NCBI GenBank assembly: GCA_020744425.1
Contig: JAGMUV010000018.1
Coordinates: forward strand, 310,001-374,000
DNA length: 64,000 nucleotides
Direction of reading: 5' to 3'
DNA from: Dactylonectria macrodidyma
Lineage: Eukaryota > Ascomycota > Sordariomycetes > Hypocreales > Nectriaceae
Shown here: in pieces, positions 1 to 8,313 of the stretch
How the letters are laid out: every line of letters starts with the position of its first letter
Position numbering within the stretch: the stretch's first letter is position 1
Notes under the pieces: model-generated
The model's input: the letters and a program-made list of their open reading frames with translations, nothing else
What the model was told of the DNA's origin: nothing
Databases searched by the model: none
Translations under genes and position numbers: made by a program

Positions 1-1119
1 AAGCGATATCTTAGATTAATAACCTACTCTAAAAATACTACTAATTATAATATCCTCTTATAAGAGTATTATTAAAATCTTATAATAATAATAAATAAAT
101 AATAAAATTAGATATAAGTATTACTTATATAAAGAAGGAGAGCTAAGCATTAGTATAAGTACTAAAGCTAGATAAATAAGAAGGCTTAGACTCTTTATTA
201 CTAATAAAGACATACTAGTCCCTATAAATAAGGACCCTGAGTCTAGTAATAATAGTAGTATTAATAATACCTTAGAAGAAGAATCAGTCACTTTATAACT
301 ACTTAAATAGGAGCTAGAAGAAAGCACTCTAGATTACTCCCTAAGAAAAGATAGAAAAAGCAAGTATATACTAAAGCAGTTCATTAAACAAACGTTAGAC
401 GTAGTAAAAGGATAACCTATTTATATTCGCACGATCTAGTAAAAAGACTTTACTAAAGCAGATAACTGAATAGGATGAGCAATTATTAATAATAAACTAT
501 TACTATACTTTTAATACTCTAGGTATATTAATATATTTTGGATATTATATACTTACTATATATGCTTACTATATTACTTTAAGAAACTTTATTATAATTA
601 TTACTCTATATGAATTATACTCTAGTTATTATAATAGTTTTATAATAAGACTAAAGCATAGGACTATAGAGTTATTAAATAGTTTAAAGGAATAAGAGTA
701 GCTTAATTTAAGTTATAAAATAACTTCTATTCTAAAGAATGTATTAAAAAGGGCTTAATAATTAATAACTATATTATAAAAGAATGCTATATATATAAAT
801 AAGAAAAAGTATAGTTATAGTATAGACTATTAAAATGTCTAGCTAACTATACTATGAACTATAGTAATAAGAAGTGCTTTAAGTATATAAAATACTTATA
901 GGCGATCTATAAGAGGATTTATAAGATGCATAAAGATAGGTTCGATTTTAAGACCTGCATAAGAGGAGAACTTTATAATAGGCTATAGTATAAAGAAATC
1001 TATAAGTATATAAAAAACGATACTTACTATTTATAATAGAGCGATAGATAAGTATAGTAAAAGTAGAAATAGCGCTTTTAAAAAAGGCTCTAGGTATTAT
1101 AAGAAGTCCTAAAGAGAAT

Positions 1120-1420
1120 ATAATTATAATAAAAGTCTAAATTAATAGAGTATAAGTAATAGCGCTAGTAGACTATAGTACTATTATAAATTATATCTAA
1201 CTAGAGTTAGTAAATAAGTTAGTATTATTATAGAAATATAAGAAATTTCCTTATAAAGTATTTAATCTAGAAGGAATACCTTTTAGTTATAATAAAAGAA
1301 GGGTATTATAAGAGATTAATTACCTTAAAGTACTTATAGAAAGAAGAAACTAAAGAGTGGATTTTAATATTTTTAATATTAAAGACTACTTAGTAGTACT
1401 AGGATGACCTTAGCTATAGA
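1120..1420 (+). pseudogene. Retropepsin-like protease remnant of the gypsy element
   Basis: The plus-strand frame around 1130-1260 reads as a V-x-I-N-G-V...A-L-V-D-Y-S-T motif followed by F/Y-I-x-L-E-L-V-x-K-L. This matches the active-site loop region of gypsy aspartic proteases, where A-L-x-D-S-G is expected. The D-[ST]-G core is damaged. Position before RT is the expected protease place in pol. Confidence is moderate because the motif is short and mutated. Confidence 0.55.
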
Positions 1421-1984
1421 GGCATAACTCTAATATTAACTAGGAGAAAGGCTAAATGCATTAGAGAAACGCATCTCCTTAGATCGCAGATAGCGATAGA
1501 CATAACCTAAGATCTTAAGCTTCGATTAGCGATAAGAATAATAATGAAATTAAGAAGGAAGAAATAATAGATACTTCCTTATTCTTAAAGGGAATGAAAT
1601 AGAAGTATTAATAAAGAAAAATGCAATATATAAAACGAATTATTATATTTATTTAAAAATAGTTTAGATAGATAGATAAGGACTTTAAAGAGTAGAAAAA
1701 ATAATAATAAGTAAAGGAAGAATGACTTAAAAATATACTCTTAAAATACTAAATCTATAAAAAACTCTTTAAGGAGGAACTTAAGACTAGCCTTTTAGAA
1801 CTAAGTGAATAGGACTTAGAAATCGTCCTAAAGGATAGGACTAACCCTAAGTTTTTCTTATCTATAACCTTAATAATAATGAGCTAATAATACTAAGAGA
1901 ATATATCTAAAAAATAGAAAGAAAAGGCTATATTTAGAAATTGAAGTCTTTAGTTAGATACTTAGTTATATTTATATTTAAAAA

Positions 1985-2960
1985 GAATAGAAAGCTATAC
2001 TTTTATATAGACTATAGGTAACTTAACTTAATTACTAAGAAGGACTGTATACTATTACCCCTAATCTCTAAGATATATAATAGGCTATATAGAGCTAAGT
2101 GGTTTATAGCGCTTAATCTTAAAGGAGCCTATAACCTAATCCATATTAAATAAGGATATAAATAGAAGACTGCTTTTAGAACTAAGTTCAGACTATATAA
2201 ATACTTAGTTATGCCTTTTAGACTTATTAATATACTAACTATATTCTAATAAATGATTAATAATATACTATATAAATATCTTAATATCTTTATTATATAT
2301 TACTTAGATAATATACTTATTTTCTCTAAAAATAAGGAAGATTATAAGCAATATGTTTATACAGTATTATAGAAGCTATAAGATATAAACTTACTTATTA
2401 AACCTAAAAAAAGCAACTTCTATACTTTAGAAATAGAATTCCTTAGGTATATTATATTTTATAACTAAGTGTGGATAGACCTTAAGAAGATCGTAATAAT
2501 ATGGGAATAGAAGTAACCTAAAAACCTTATAGAATTGCAATCCTTCTTTAGATTCATAAACTATTACTAATGATTTATTAAACATTTTAATAAATATACT
2601 ATTCTACTTACTAGATTTATAAAGAAAGGAGTTAAGTTTAAATAGAATAATAAAGTAGAATAGGCCTTTTAGTTAATTAAGGATATAATTACTTTAGAAC
2701 TTATCTTAGTATTATTTAATCTTAATAAAGAAATCGAATTAGAAACTAATGCTTTAGGATTTGCACTAAGCAGCTAGATTAGATAAAGAGATGAAAACGG
2801 ATTATTATACCTTATTACATTCTATTTATATAAAATGCATAGAGTAGAACTTAACTACTCTATTTATAACTAAGAATTCCTAGTTATTATTAACTACTTT
2901 AAGGAATTTTAATATTACCTTTTAAAAAGTAACTATAAAATTAAGGTCTATATAGATTAT
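1985..2960 (+). pseudogene. Reverse transcriptase and RNase H remnant of the gypsy element
   Basis: The frame from about 2007 reads I-D-Y-R-*-L-N-L-I-T-K-K-D, then F-I-A-L-N-L-K-G-A-Y-N-L-I-H-I-K, then Y-L-V-M-P-F-R-L and Y-L-D-N-I-L-I-F-S-K. These align with the conserved RT blocks of fungal Ty3/gypsy elements, where LDLKGAYN, YLVMPFGL and YLDDIL are expected. The second catalytic Asp of YLDD is Asn here. RNase H follows with L-E-T-N-A-x-G-F-A-L at about 2740 (T-D-A expected) and a Y-I-D-Y-K-N motif near 2950. In-frame TAG/TAA codons interrupt the reading. Confidence 0.9.
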
Positions 2961-3479
2961 AAGAATATCTTATACTTTATAATAATATAAAAACTCAGTA
3001 GATAATAACTTAGATATGCTAAATATCTATTAGAATTTGACTATACTATTACTTATATAAAAGGATTAGAAAACGGATAAGCTAATACGATTAGCTAATA
3101 TGCTAATTTTAATACTAGAAAGATTAAAGCTAGTAAGCAAATCTTCTCCTTTATTCCTAAGGGATACTTATAATAAAAATACTTAGGATATATATACTAA
3201 TACTATAAGTGCCTACTATAAGTAATACTTAATAGCATATATTATATAACTTATAATAATAAACTACTAAAGAAAATTGAATAGTATAATTAGACTTATA
3301 AAATGGATAGAGTTATAAGAAACCCCTACTTAATCCCCGCTTTATAGCTAGAATTATAAAAACTGTAAGTTCTAATAGAACTATAAGAATAGCTTATATA
3401 GGAAATATATTCTTATATACTATATAGATACTAAGGAGTTATTAAAACCCTTAAGAGAGTTAAAATAATATATATATTT

Positions 3480-4010
3480 CCTAGAATTAAGAAGGTTGTA
3501 TAAGACGTTATCTAATAATGCAGCCTTTATGTGAAAACTAAGGCATGATATTATAAGCCCTATAGAGAACTGTAGTCCCTACTAGTGGCTTAGAAGCTAT
3601 AGCATTTTATTACTATGGATTTTATTATAAAACTACTTCTATTAGAAGACCTAGTAACCGGAGCCTTTTATAACAGCATTCTTGTCATTATAGATAGATT
3701 TATGAAATTTTCCTATTTTATACTATATAAAGAGGTAATAGATATAGAAGAATTTGCTTATATATTTAATTAGAATATTATTAGTATATATAGACTATTA
3801 GTAGAGATCCTAATTAATAGAAGACCCTTATTTATATCTAAGTTTTAGTAAGCTTTAATAGTATAGCTTGGATTTAATTACTAATTAATTACTGCATTCT
3901 GACTATAAGTAGATAGATAAATAAAAAGGATGAATCAGATCTTTAAATAATACTTATAGTACTATATTAATTATAAATAGAACGATTAGGTTAAAAAACT
4001 ACTAATAGCT
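3480..4010 (+). pseudogene. Integrase core remnant of the gypsy element
   Basis: From about 3610 the frame reads M-D-F-I-I-K-L-L-L-L-E-D-L-V-T-G, then S-I-L-V-I-I-D-R-F-M-K-F. This is the first catalytic-Asp block of gypsy integrases. The second block is expected to read S-D-R-G-P, but here reads I-N-R-R-P near 3815, consistent with G-to-A changes. A mutated Q-T-D-G-Q-T-E-R-like block appears near 3910 (V-D-R-*-I-K-R-M-N-Q). The upstream HHCC finger is only weakly visible. Confidence 0.8.
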
Positions 4011-4289
4011 TAATTAAGCTATAATACTATTATATATGAAAGTATAATGCTTATACTAGTATTTATGAATTTCAGATTCATACTTAATGCATATTATAGA
4101 CTATAAGAAGGAATTATTAACCCTTATATAATACTTACTTCTAATAAACTGAAAAACCTTTATAAAGAATTAAGGACTGAACTTAAGTTTATTAGAAACT
4201 AAATAAAGAAATACTATAATTCTAAATGAATAAAGGGACCATCCTTTTTAAAAGGGGATATAGTCCTTTTAGCTATAAAAAATGTTTTA

Positions 4290-4620
4290 ATGGATAGGCT
4301 AAATAAGAAACTTGACTATAAGTTTATCAGACCTTATAAAGTTTCAGAAAAAATCTTAGAAAATAACTATAGGTTAGATCTAAAGAGTAAAAAACATTCA
4401 GTATTCTATATTTTACTATTAGAACTATTTGAAAATATAATTATAAATAATAATGATTATAATTATAAACTATAAGTAGAAGATCTAAAGGAATACTATA
4501 TTAAAGAAATCCATAATATAAAGAAAATCGATAGTAAGATAATATACTTTATTAAATAGAAGGATTACTTAGAAAGCGAAATATTATAGTAATTACTAGA
4601 AAACCTTAACTATGCGTAGT
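4290..4620 (+). pseudogene. Integrase C-terminus and chromodomain remnant
   Basis: The only appreciable open stretch (4290-4475) reads L-D-Y-K-F-I-R-P-Y-K-V and N-N-Y-R-L-D-L, the GPY/F-like module at the integrase C-terminus. After a stop, the same frame continues E-Y-Y-I-K-E-I-H-N-I-K-K and Y-F-I-K-*-K-D-Y-L-E-S-E, aligning with a chromodomain where W-K-G-Y-P-x-S-E-x-T-W is expected. Chromodomains mark the chromovirus clade and target chromatin marks during integration. Non-functional here. Confidence 0.75.
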
Positions 4621-5374
4621 ATTTACTAAAGGCATTCTATATATAATAGTAAAAGAAGAGGAAGGATTAGAGATAGAAAGGTTAAATATCCTTAGACCTA
4701 TAGACACTTAGTTAAAATCATCTAGGATAATAGGTAATTATAACTCTTATACTACTTAGTTCTTCTAAGTGTCTAAAGCCTTTAGTAGACTATCCTCCTT
4801 ATTTAGACCTTAGAGTCTATAATAGACTATTTCTAAGCGTTTTTCTTTTACTTTACTTTAGGTCTTTTGTAAATGAGCTAAACGGCCTGCTATAATGGCT
4901 ATACATGCTTATAAGGAGGCTAACTCTTTATAAAGCTTTAAGAGATCCTCGCCTGCCTTTTCCTTATCTACTTCTAGTTTCTTCTCAGTATTTATAAGCT
5001 TAAGTACTATAACTAGTTAGTAATTAAGTATACTAAGAATAAAGAAATCATTTATAAGATAATATAACCTACGAACTATTATAAGACTTCTTTAGCCTTA
5101 TATATTTACTATAATAAGATAAGTTATTAGAAAAGATATAGCTTTTACTATAATAAAAGCACTAACTATAAGGCATATTTAATAGTACTCTAGTAATAGT
5201 AATAGTATAGGAAAGAGTGTTTATTTCTAGAGTTTTATATATAGGTAGTTTCTATATATAGCTAGATATATTTATTAGTATAATATATTATAAAAAATAT
5301 TTAAGAAAGAAGAATAATAAATTAATAAGGTTATTAAGTAAAGACTAATTATATAGCCTTAGGGATAAGACCTT

Positions 5375-5715
5375 AGGAGGAGGGATATTATATTATAGCT
5401 TAGGTTCTTACTAAGCAGTTAAGAATAGTAGAATAATAGGACCCGCATTTGGTTTAGACTAATAGCATAGCCCCGCTCTAGGACTAATGCCCTACTAAGA
5501 CTAATAGCGACGGTCTAGGACTAATAGCAGTCCTCCGGGCAGGACAGCGGTCTATTTAATATATAGTTAACTAAGGAAGTGCATATTTAATATAAGCAGC
5601 TCCTTAGCTATTAATATAATTTGATTATATTAAGTATATTTCACTTTACTATTATTAGATATAATAAGTATTATTCAATTTTAACTCGCCTAATTACTTT
5701 ATTATATACCCCCTA
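5375..5715 (+). repeat. Putative polypurine tract and 3' LTR of the gypsy element
   Basis: A purine run (5375-5385, AGGAGGAGGGA) is followed by TATTATATTATAGC at 5387, which would be a RIP-mutated TGTCAC-type LTR start. The segment holds four imperfect copies of a 14-bp motif ending in ACTAATAGC between 5454 and 5528 and is less AT-rich than its surroundings. The 3' boundary near 5715 is a guess; no matching 5' LTR lies in the window and no target duplication can be defined. Confidence 0.4.
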
Positions 5716-5744
5716 GATCAGGACTTAGCGTACCCTAGCCTTAT

Positions 5745-6589
5745 GAAGATAGTGTATTGACCCGATCGTTATAATAAGCATTAATTTATAACTCTATTAA
5801 TATAAATTATAAAGCATTAGCTAAATCATTAAGCTATTAATCAGGCTCTATTACCTTTTAAAGCTTAATATCCTAAGCTTTATTAATAGTATTCTTTTAA
5901 TACATAAGCCAGTTACTAATTACTTAATAGATTATAATCTTATTTAAGTATAGTTTAATTAGTATTTTATAATACATTTAATAAGCCTTCTACTTATATT
6001 TATCTTTAATAAGAAAAAACTTATTATAAAGCAATTAAATTTACTTAGTAAAGGACTTCTTATCTAAGTAATAATACTAAGAGTAGGTTTTATTAATTAT
6101 ATCTATAACTCAGTCTTTAATAGTCTTTATCTTCTTAACTATTTATAAGTATAGCTTATTATAGTACTTATAATTAGTTTATAGTATATTATATATTTAA
6201 AGACCTTTCTCTATTAGTTTATTAATATTTTAAGCTTAGATAGCTATATTATCCTCTTCTTAAAAGGTTAGGTCATTATTATCTATTTAGGCTATAATTA
6301 TATTAGTACTTTAAGTAAAGGTTAATAGAGTATTAGTAAGCATTCTATAACTACTTAATGCATATTTCTTATAGAACTTCTTAATATTTAGGAGAGTTAG
6401 TATTATAAGTATAAGCTCTGGCTTATTAATCTTTATAAGGTTAAAGAAGTCCTAAAGGTCCTCTCTCTTAGCCTTTATCTTAAGTATTTTAAACTAAATA
6501 ATCCAATCATCTTCTATAATAAGCCTAGTAGTCGAATTAGTCATTATTATTCTTAGTAAGTGTTCTATAAGTGCTCGCATACGATCCAT
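5745..6589 (-). pseudogene. Decayed gag-like ORF of a second LTR retrotransposon
   Basis: Reading the minus strand from an ATG at 6589 gives a Lys/Ile/Asn-rich polypeptide broken by TAG/TAA codons. It includes T-N-S-T-T-R-L and a helical stretch with Y-N-I-L-*-T-N-Y-K-Y-Y-N-K-L. The layout resembles the gag segment of fungal Ty1/copia-type elements, but no zinc knuckle or pol was found. It starts 52 bp inside a 91-bp LTR-like unit (6641-6731) plus primer-binding-like site, in the right order for LTR-PBS-gag on the minus strand. It stops where the gypsy element begins, suggesting the gypsy element inserted into or replaced its pol region. Family assignment is inference. Confidence 0.45.
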
Positions 6590-6630
6590 ACTCAGTTAGG
6601 TATTTAATAGAGTAGTGATATAGCGTATAA

Positions 6631-6731
6631 GACTCTTAATTGTTGGATTTTAACCAATAGGCCAAAAACGCAGCGCGCTACTTATGTAGCACGTTCCTGC
6701 CCTAATTAAGTACATATGACCCAATCTAACA
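6631..6731 (-). repeat. 91-bp LTR-like unit (copy 1) with primer-binding-like site
   Basis: On the minus strand 6731-6641 begins TGTTAGATTGGG and ends ATCCAACA, a TG...CA terminal structure, and is nearly identical to the units at 6845-6935 and 7106-7196. The next ten bases (6640-6631, ATTAAGAGTC) match the putative primer-binding site after the other copies. In its own orientation the upstream flank is GGGCG and the downstream flank ATTAA; there is no target duplication around this copy alone. Confidence 0.7.
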
Positions 6732-7105
6732 CGCCCCTTCAGTATGAGGCCTATAGTTAGGCATTATACTGGAAATTCTCTTCAGTCATACCTGGTTCTC
6801 GAACACCGGATCTCTTAGGTAGCGTGCGCATAGGTGGATAGCTCTGTTAGATTGGGTCATGTGTACCCAATTAGGGCAGGAACGTGCTACATAAGTAGCG
6901 CGCTGCGTTTTTAGCCTATTAGTCAAAATCTAACAATTAAGAGTCTCAGAGGTGTGGATTACTAAATCCTAAAAGCCTGTAACTACCTGATTGAGCTATC
7001 CACCTATGCGCACGCTACCTAAGGGATCCAGTGTTCGAGAACCAGGTATGACTGAAGAGAATTTCCAGTATAACGCCTAACTATAGGCCTCACACTGAAG
7101 GGGCG
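6732..7105. repeat. Inverted repeat: element internal region versus its flank
   Basis: 6732-6844 is the near-perfect reverse complement of about 6993-7105, and 6936-6997 is the reverse complement of 7197-7260. Removing the insertion 6845-7196 joins 6732-6844 to 7202-7260 as one uninterrupted sequence, which is the reverse complement of the inserted element's internal region (6936-7105). The arrangement is therefore an element inserted in opposite orientation into a sibling copy. Confidence 0.8.
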
Positions 7106-7196
7106 TGTTAGATTGGGTCATGTGTACCCAATTAGGGCAGGAACGTGCTACATAAGTAGCGCGCTGCGTTTTTGGCCTATTGGTCAAAATCTAACA
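6845..7196 (+). mobile_element. TRIM-like miniature LTR retrotransposon, 352 bp, with 5-bp target duplication
   Basis: Two 91-bp direct repeats (6845-6935 and 7106-7196), each starting TGTTAGATTGGG and ending ATCTAACA, enclose a 170-bp internal region without coding potential. The internal region starts ATTAAGAGTCTCAG (primer-binding-like) and ends in a purine-rich GAAGGGGCG (polypurine-like). The whole is flanked by AGCTC at 6840-6844 and AGCTC at 7197-7201, a perfect 5-bp target duplication. These are the features of a terminal-repeat retrotransposon in miniature: non-autonomous, mobilised in trans. It is not visibly RIP-mutated. Confidence 0.8.
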
Positions 7197-7260
7197 AGCT
7201 CAATCAGGTAGTTACAGGCTTTTTTAGGATTTAGTAATCCACACTTCTGAGACTCTTAAT

Positions 7261-7469
7261 TGTCGGAAAGCTAGTGTGGCACTTAGATGACTTGATTGTG
7301 TGTGTATTGTCTGTGTGTATCTGGGAGGTCTCCCGGCCGTGACTGCATATGTATTCTAATTACTACTAAAAGTGGGGGCCTGAGGTATCTGCACTAATAG
7401 GCAGTCTCAACCCTGGAGGTCACTACGTGACCGCCCGATCAGGTGCTTTGTACATAATCCAATCTAACA
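7261..7469 (-). repeat. Longer LTR variant (209 bp) of the TGTTAGATT family
   Basis: On the minus strand the unit begins TGTTAGATTGG at 7469 and ends CCGACA at 7261. It is followed directly by the same ATTAAGAGTCTCAG primer-binding-like sequence (7260-7247) and internal region as the TRIM. Its first bases match the 91-bp units while its middle is unrelated, so the 91-bp units may be internally deleted derivatives of a longer LTR. Boundaries rest on TG...CA ends and PBS adjacency. Confidence 0.55.
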
Positions 7470-7527
7470 CCTTTAATACTAATAAAAATAGATAATTATG
7501 TTTTTGAATTACTATATAATAAATATA

Positions 7528-7952
7528 ACGTACTTGATAAGCGAGCGCCGCAGACAAGCGAGCGCTACAGTGAGATTTTCACTTTAAATTGTGATTTTAA
7601 AAAAAATCTTAAAAATCTAAACTAAGCCTAAAATAGCCAAGATTTTTAACCTAACTTATTTATAAAATATCTTATTTTTAAGAATTTTTTTAAATTATAT
7701 ATATCTATAGCGCTAGTAGTATAAAATTCGCACTGTCTATTTTACTATTTCTATTTATAATTAGTTTAATAAATTTTTAAAAAGTCTAAAAAAAATACTA
7801 GTTTATTAACTTTGTAATTAGATATTTAAAATTAAATCCTTAAAAATCTTAAAGCTATATAGCCTATTTTAGGAAATTTAATGTTTAGAGTTTTGAGTAT
7901 ACAGTATAGGTGCGGCGCTCGCTTGGTTGCGGCGCTCGCTTATCAAGTACGT
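7528..7952. mobile_element. MITE, 425 bp, with long terminal inverted repeats and TA target duplication
   Basis: The left end ACGTACTTGATAAGCGAGCG is mirrored at the right end (reverse complement ending at 7952). The inverted repeats extend about 38 bp with two mismatches, and each arm holds a short internal repetition of AAGCGAGCGC. The element is flanked by TA at 7526-7527 and TA at 7953-7954. The interior is AT-rich with no ORF. TA duplication and TIRs fit the Tc1/mariner (IS630) superfamily; the family is not recognised and it does not look like the Fusarium mimp TIR. Confidence 0.85.
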
Positions 7953-8313
7953 TATTATTAGCAAGTTTTATTTTAAATTCTAATATAAGTAACTTGATGT
8001 CTAATTTTATTATTATTTACGATTTAAATGTAGATTTATTTAAATATTAAATCATTACTTATTTTAAATGATATAAACTAGAATTAAAGCTGATAATTCC
8101 TTTTCAAAATTATGTGGCTAATAATTGTGTCATGTGTAGATGACCTGGGGGGTTGATGTCGTGTGATTATGTGTGCCATTGATGGTAGCGCTGCATTTCG
8201 TCCAAAGCATGTCTGCGCCCACAGAACCAATGGTCTGGCCAAGTCGCTGGTGTGAGTTCTACGTTATGTAGACACACTCTAAGTACCGCAACGTACATTT
8301 TGGAAGACTAGAA
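7953..8313. other. Intergenic spacer; AT-rich to normal composition transition
   Basis: Between the MITE and the HeLo-pseudokinase stop codon the first 150 bases are AT-rich. From about 8130 base composition returns to that of the gene region. No ORF or repeat was seen. Confidence 0.6.

Larger units (their letters stand above)
1..5750 (+). mobile_element. RIP-decayed Ty3/gypsy chromovirus retrotransposon (left-truncated by window)
   Basis: This is a very AT-rich block in which a plus-strand gypsy polyprotein can still be read through dozens of stops. In order it shows a retropepsin-like stretch (about 1130-1260), reverse transcriptase (about 1985-2500), RNase H (about 2690-2960), integrase core (about 3610-3990) and a chromodomain (about 4470-4620). 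Stops sit mainly where Gln or Trp is expected (CAG/CAA to TAG/TAA, TGG to TAG), and catalytic Asp codons have become Asn, the C-to-T/G-to-A pattern of repeat-induced point mutation. Gag is presumably in 1-1100 but was not recognised. Between 4740 and 5000 the minus strand reads as a decayed Lys/Glu/Leu-rich coiled-coil segment. A putative 3' LTR follows near 5387. The element is certainly inactive. Confidence 0.9.

Noticed and set aside
121..327. Minus-strand ORF of 68 codons in the AT-rich left end
   Set aside because: Leu/Ser-rich low-complexity reading of RIP-mutated sequence; no domain and no plausible start context.
6732..7260. tRNA gene suggested by a box-A-like GATAGCTCAATCAGG and a GTTCGA-like motif
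   Set aside because: The box-A-like and box-B-like segments are in the wrong order and strand relative to each other, and no cloverleaf forms. The sequence is explained as the TRIM internal region.
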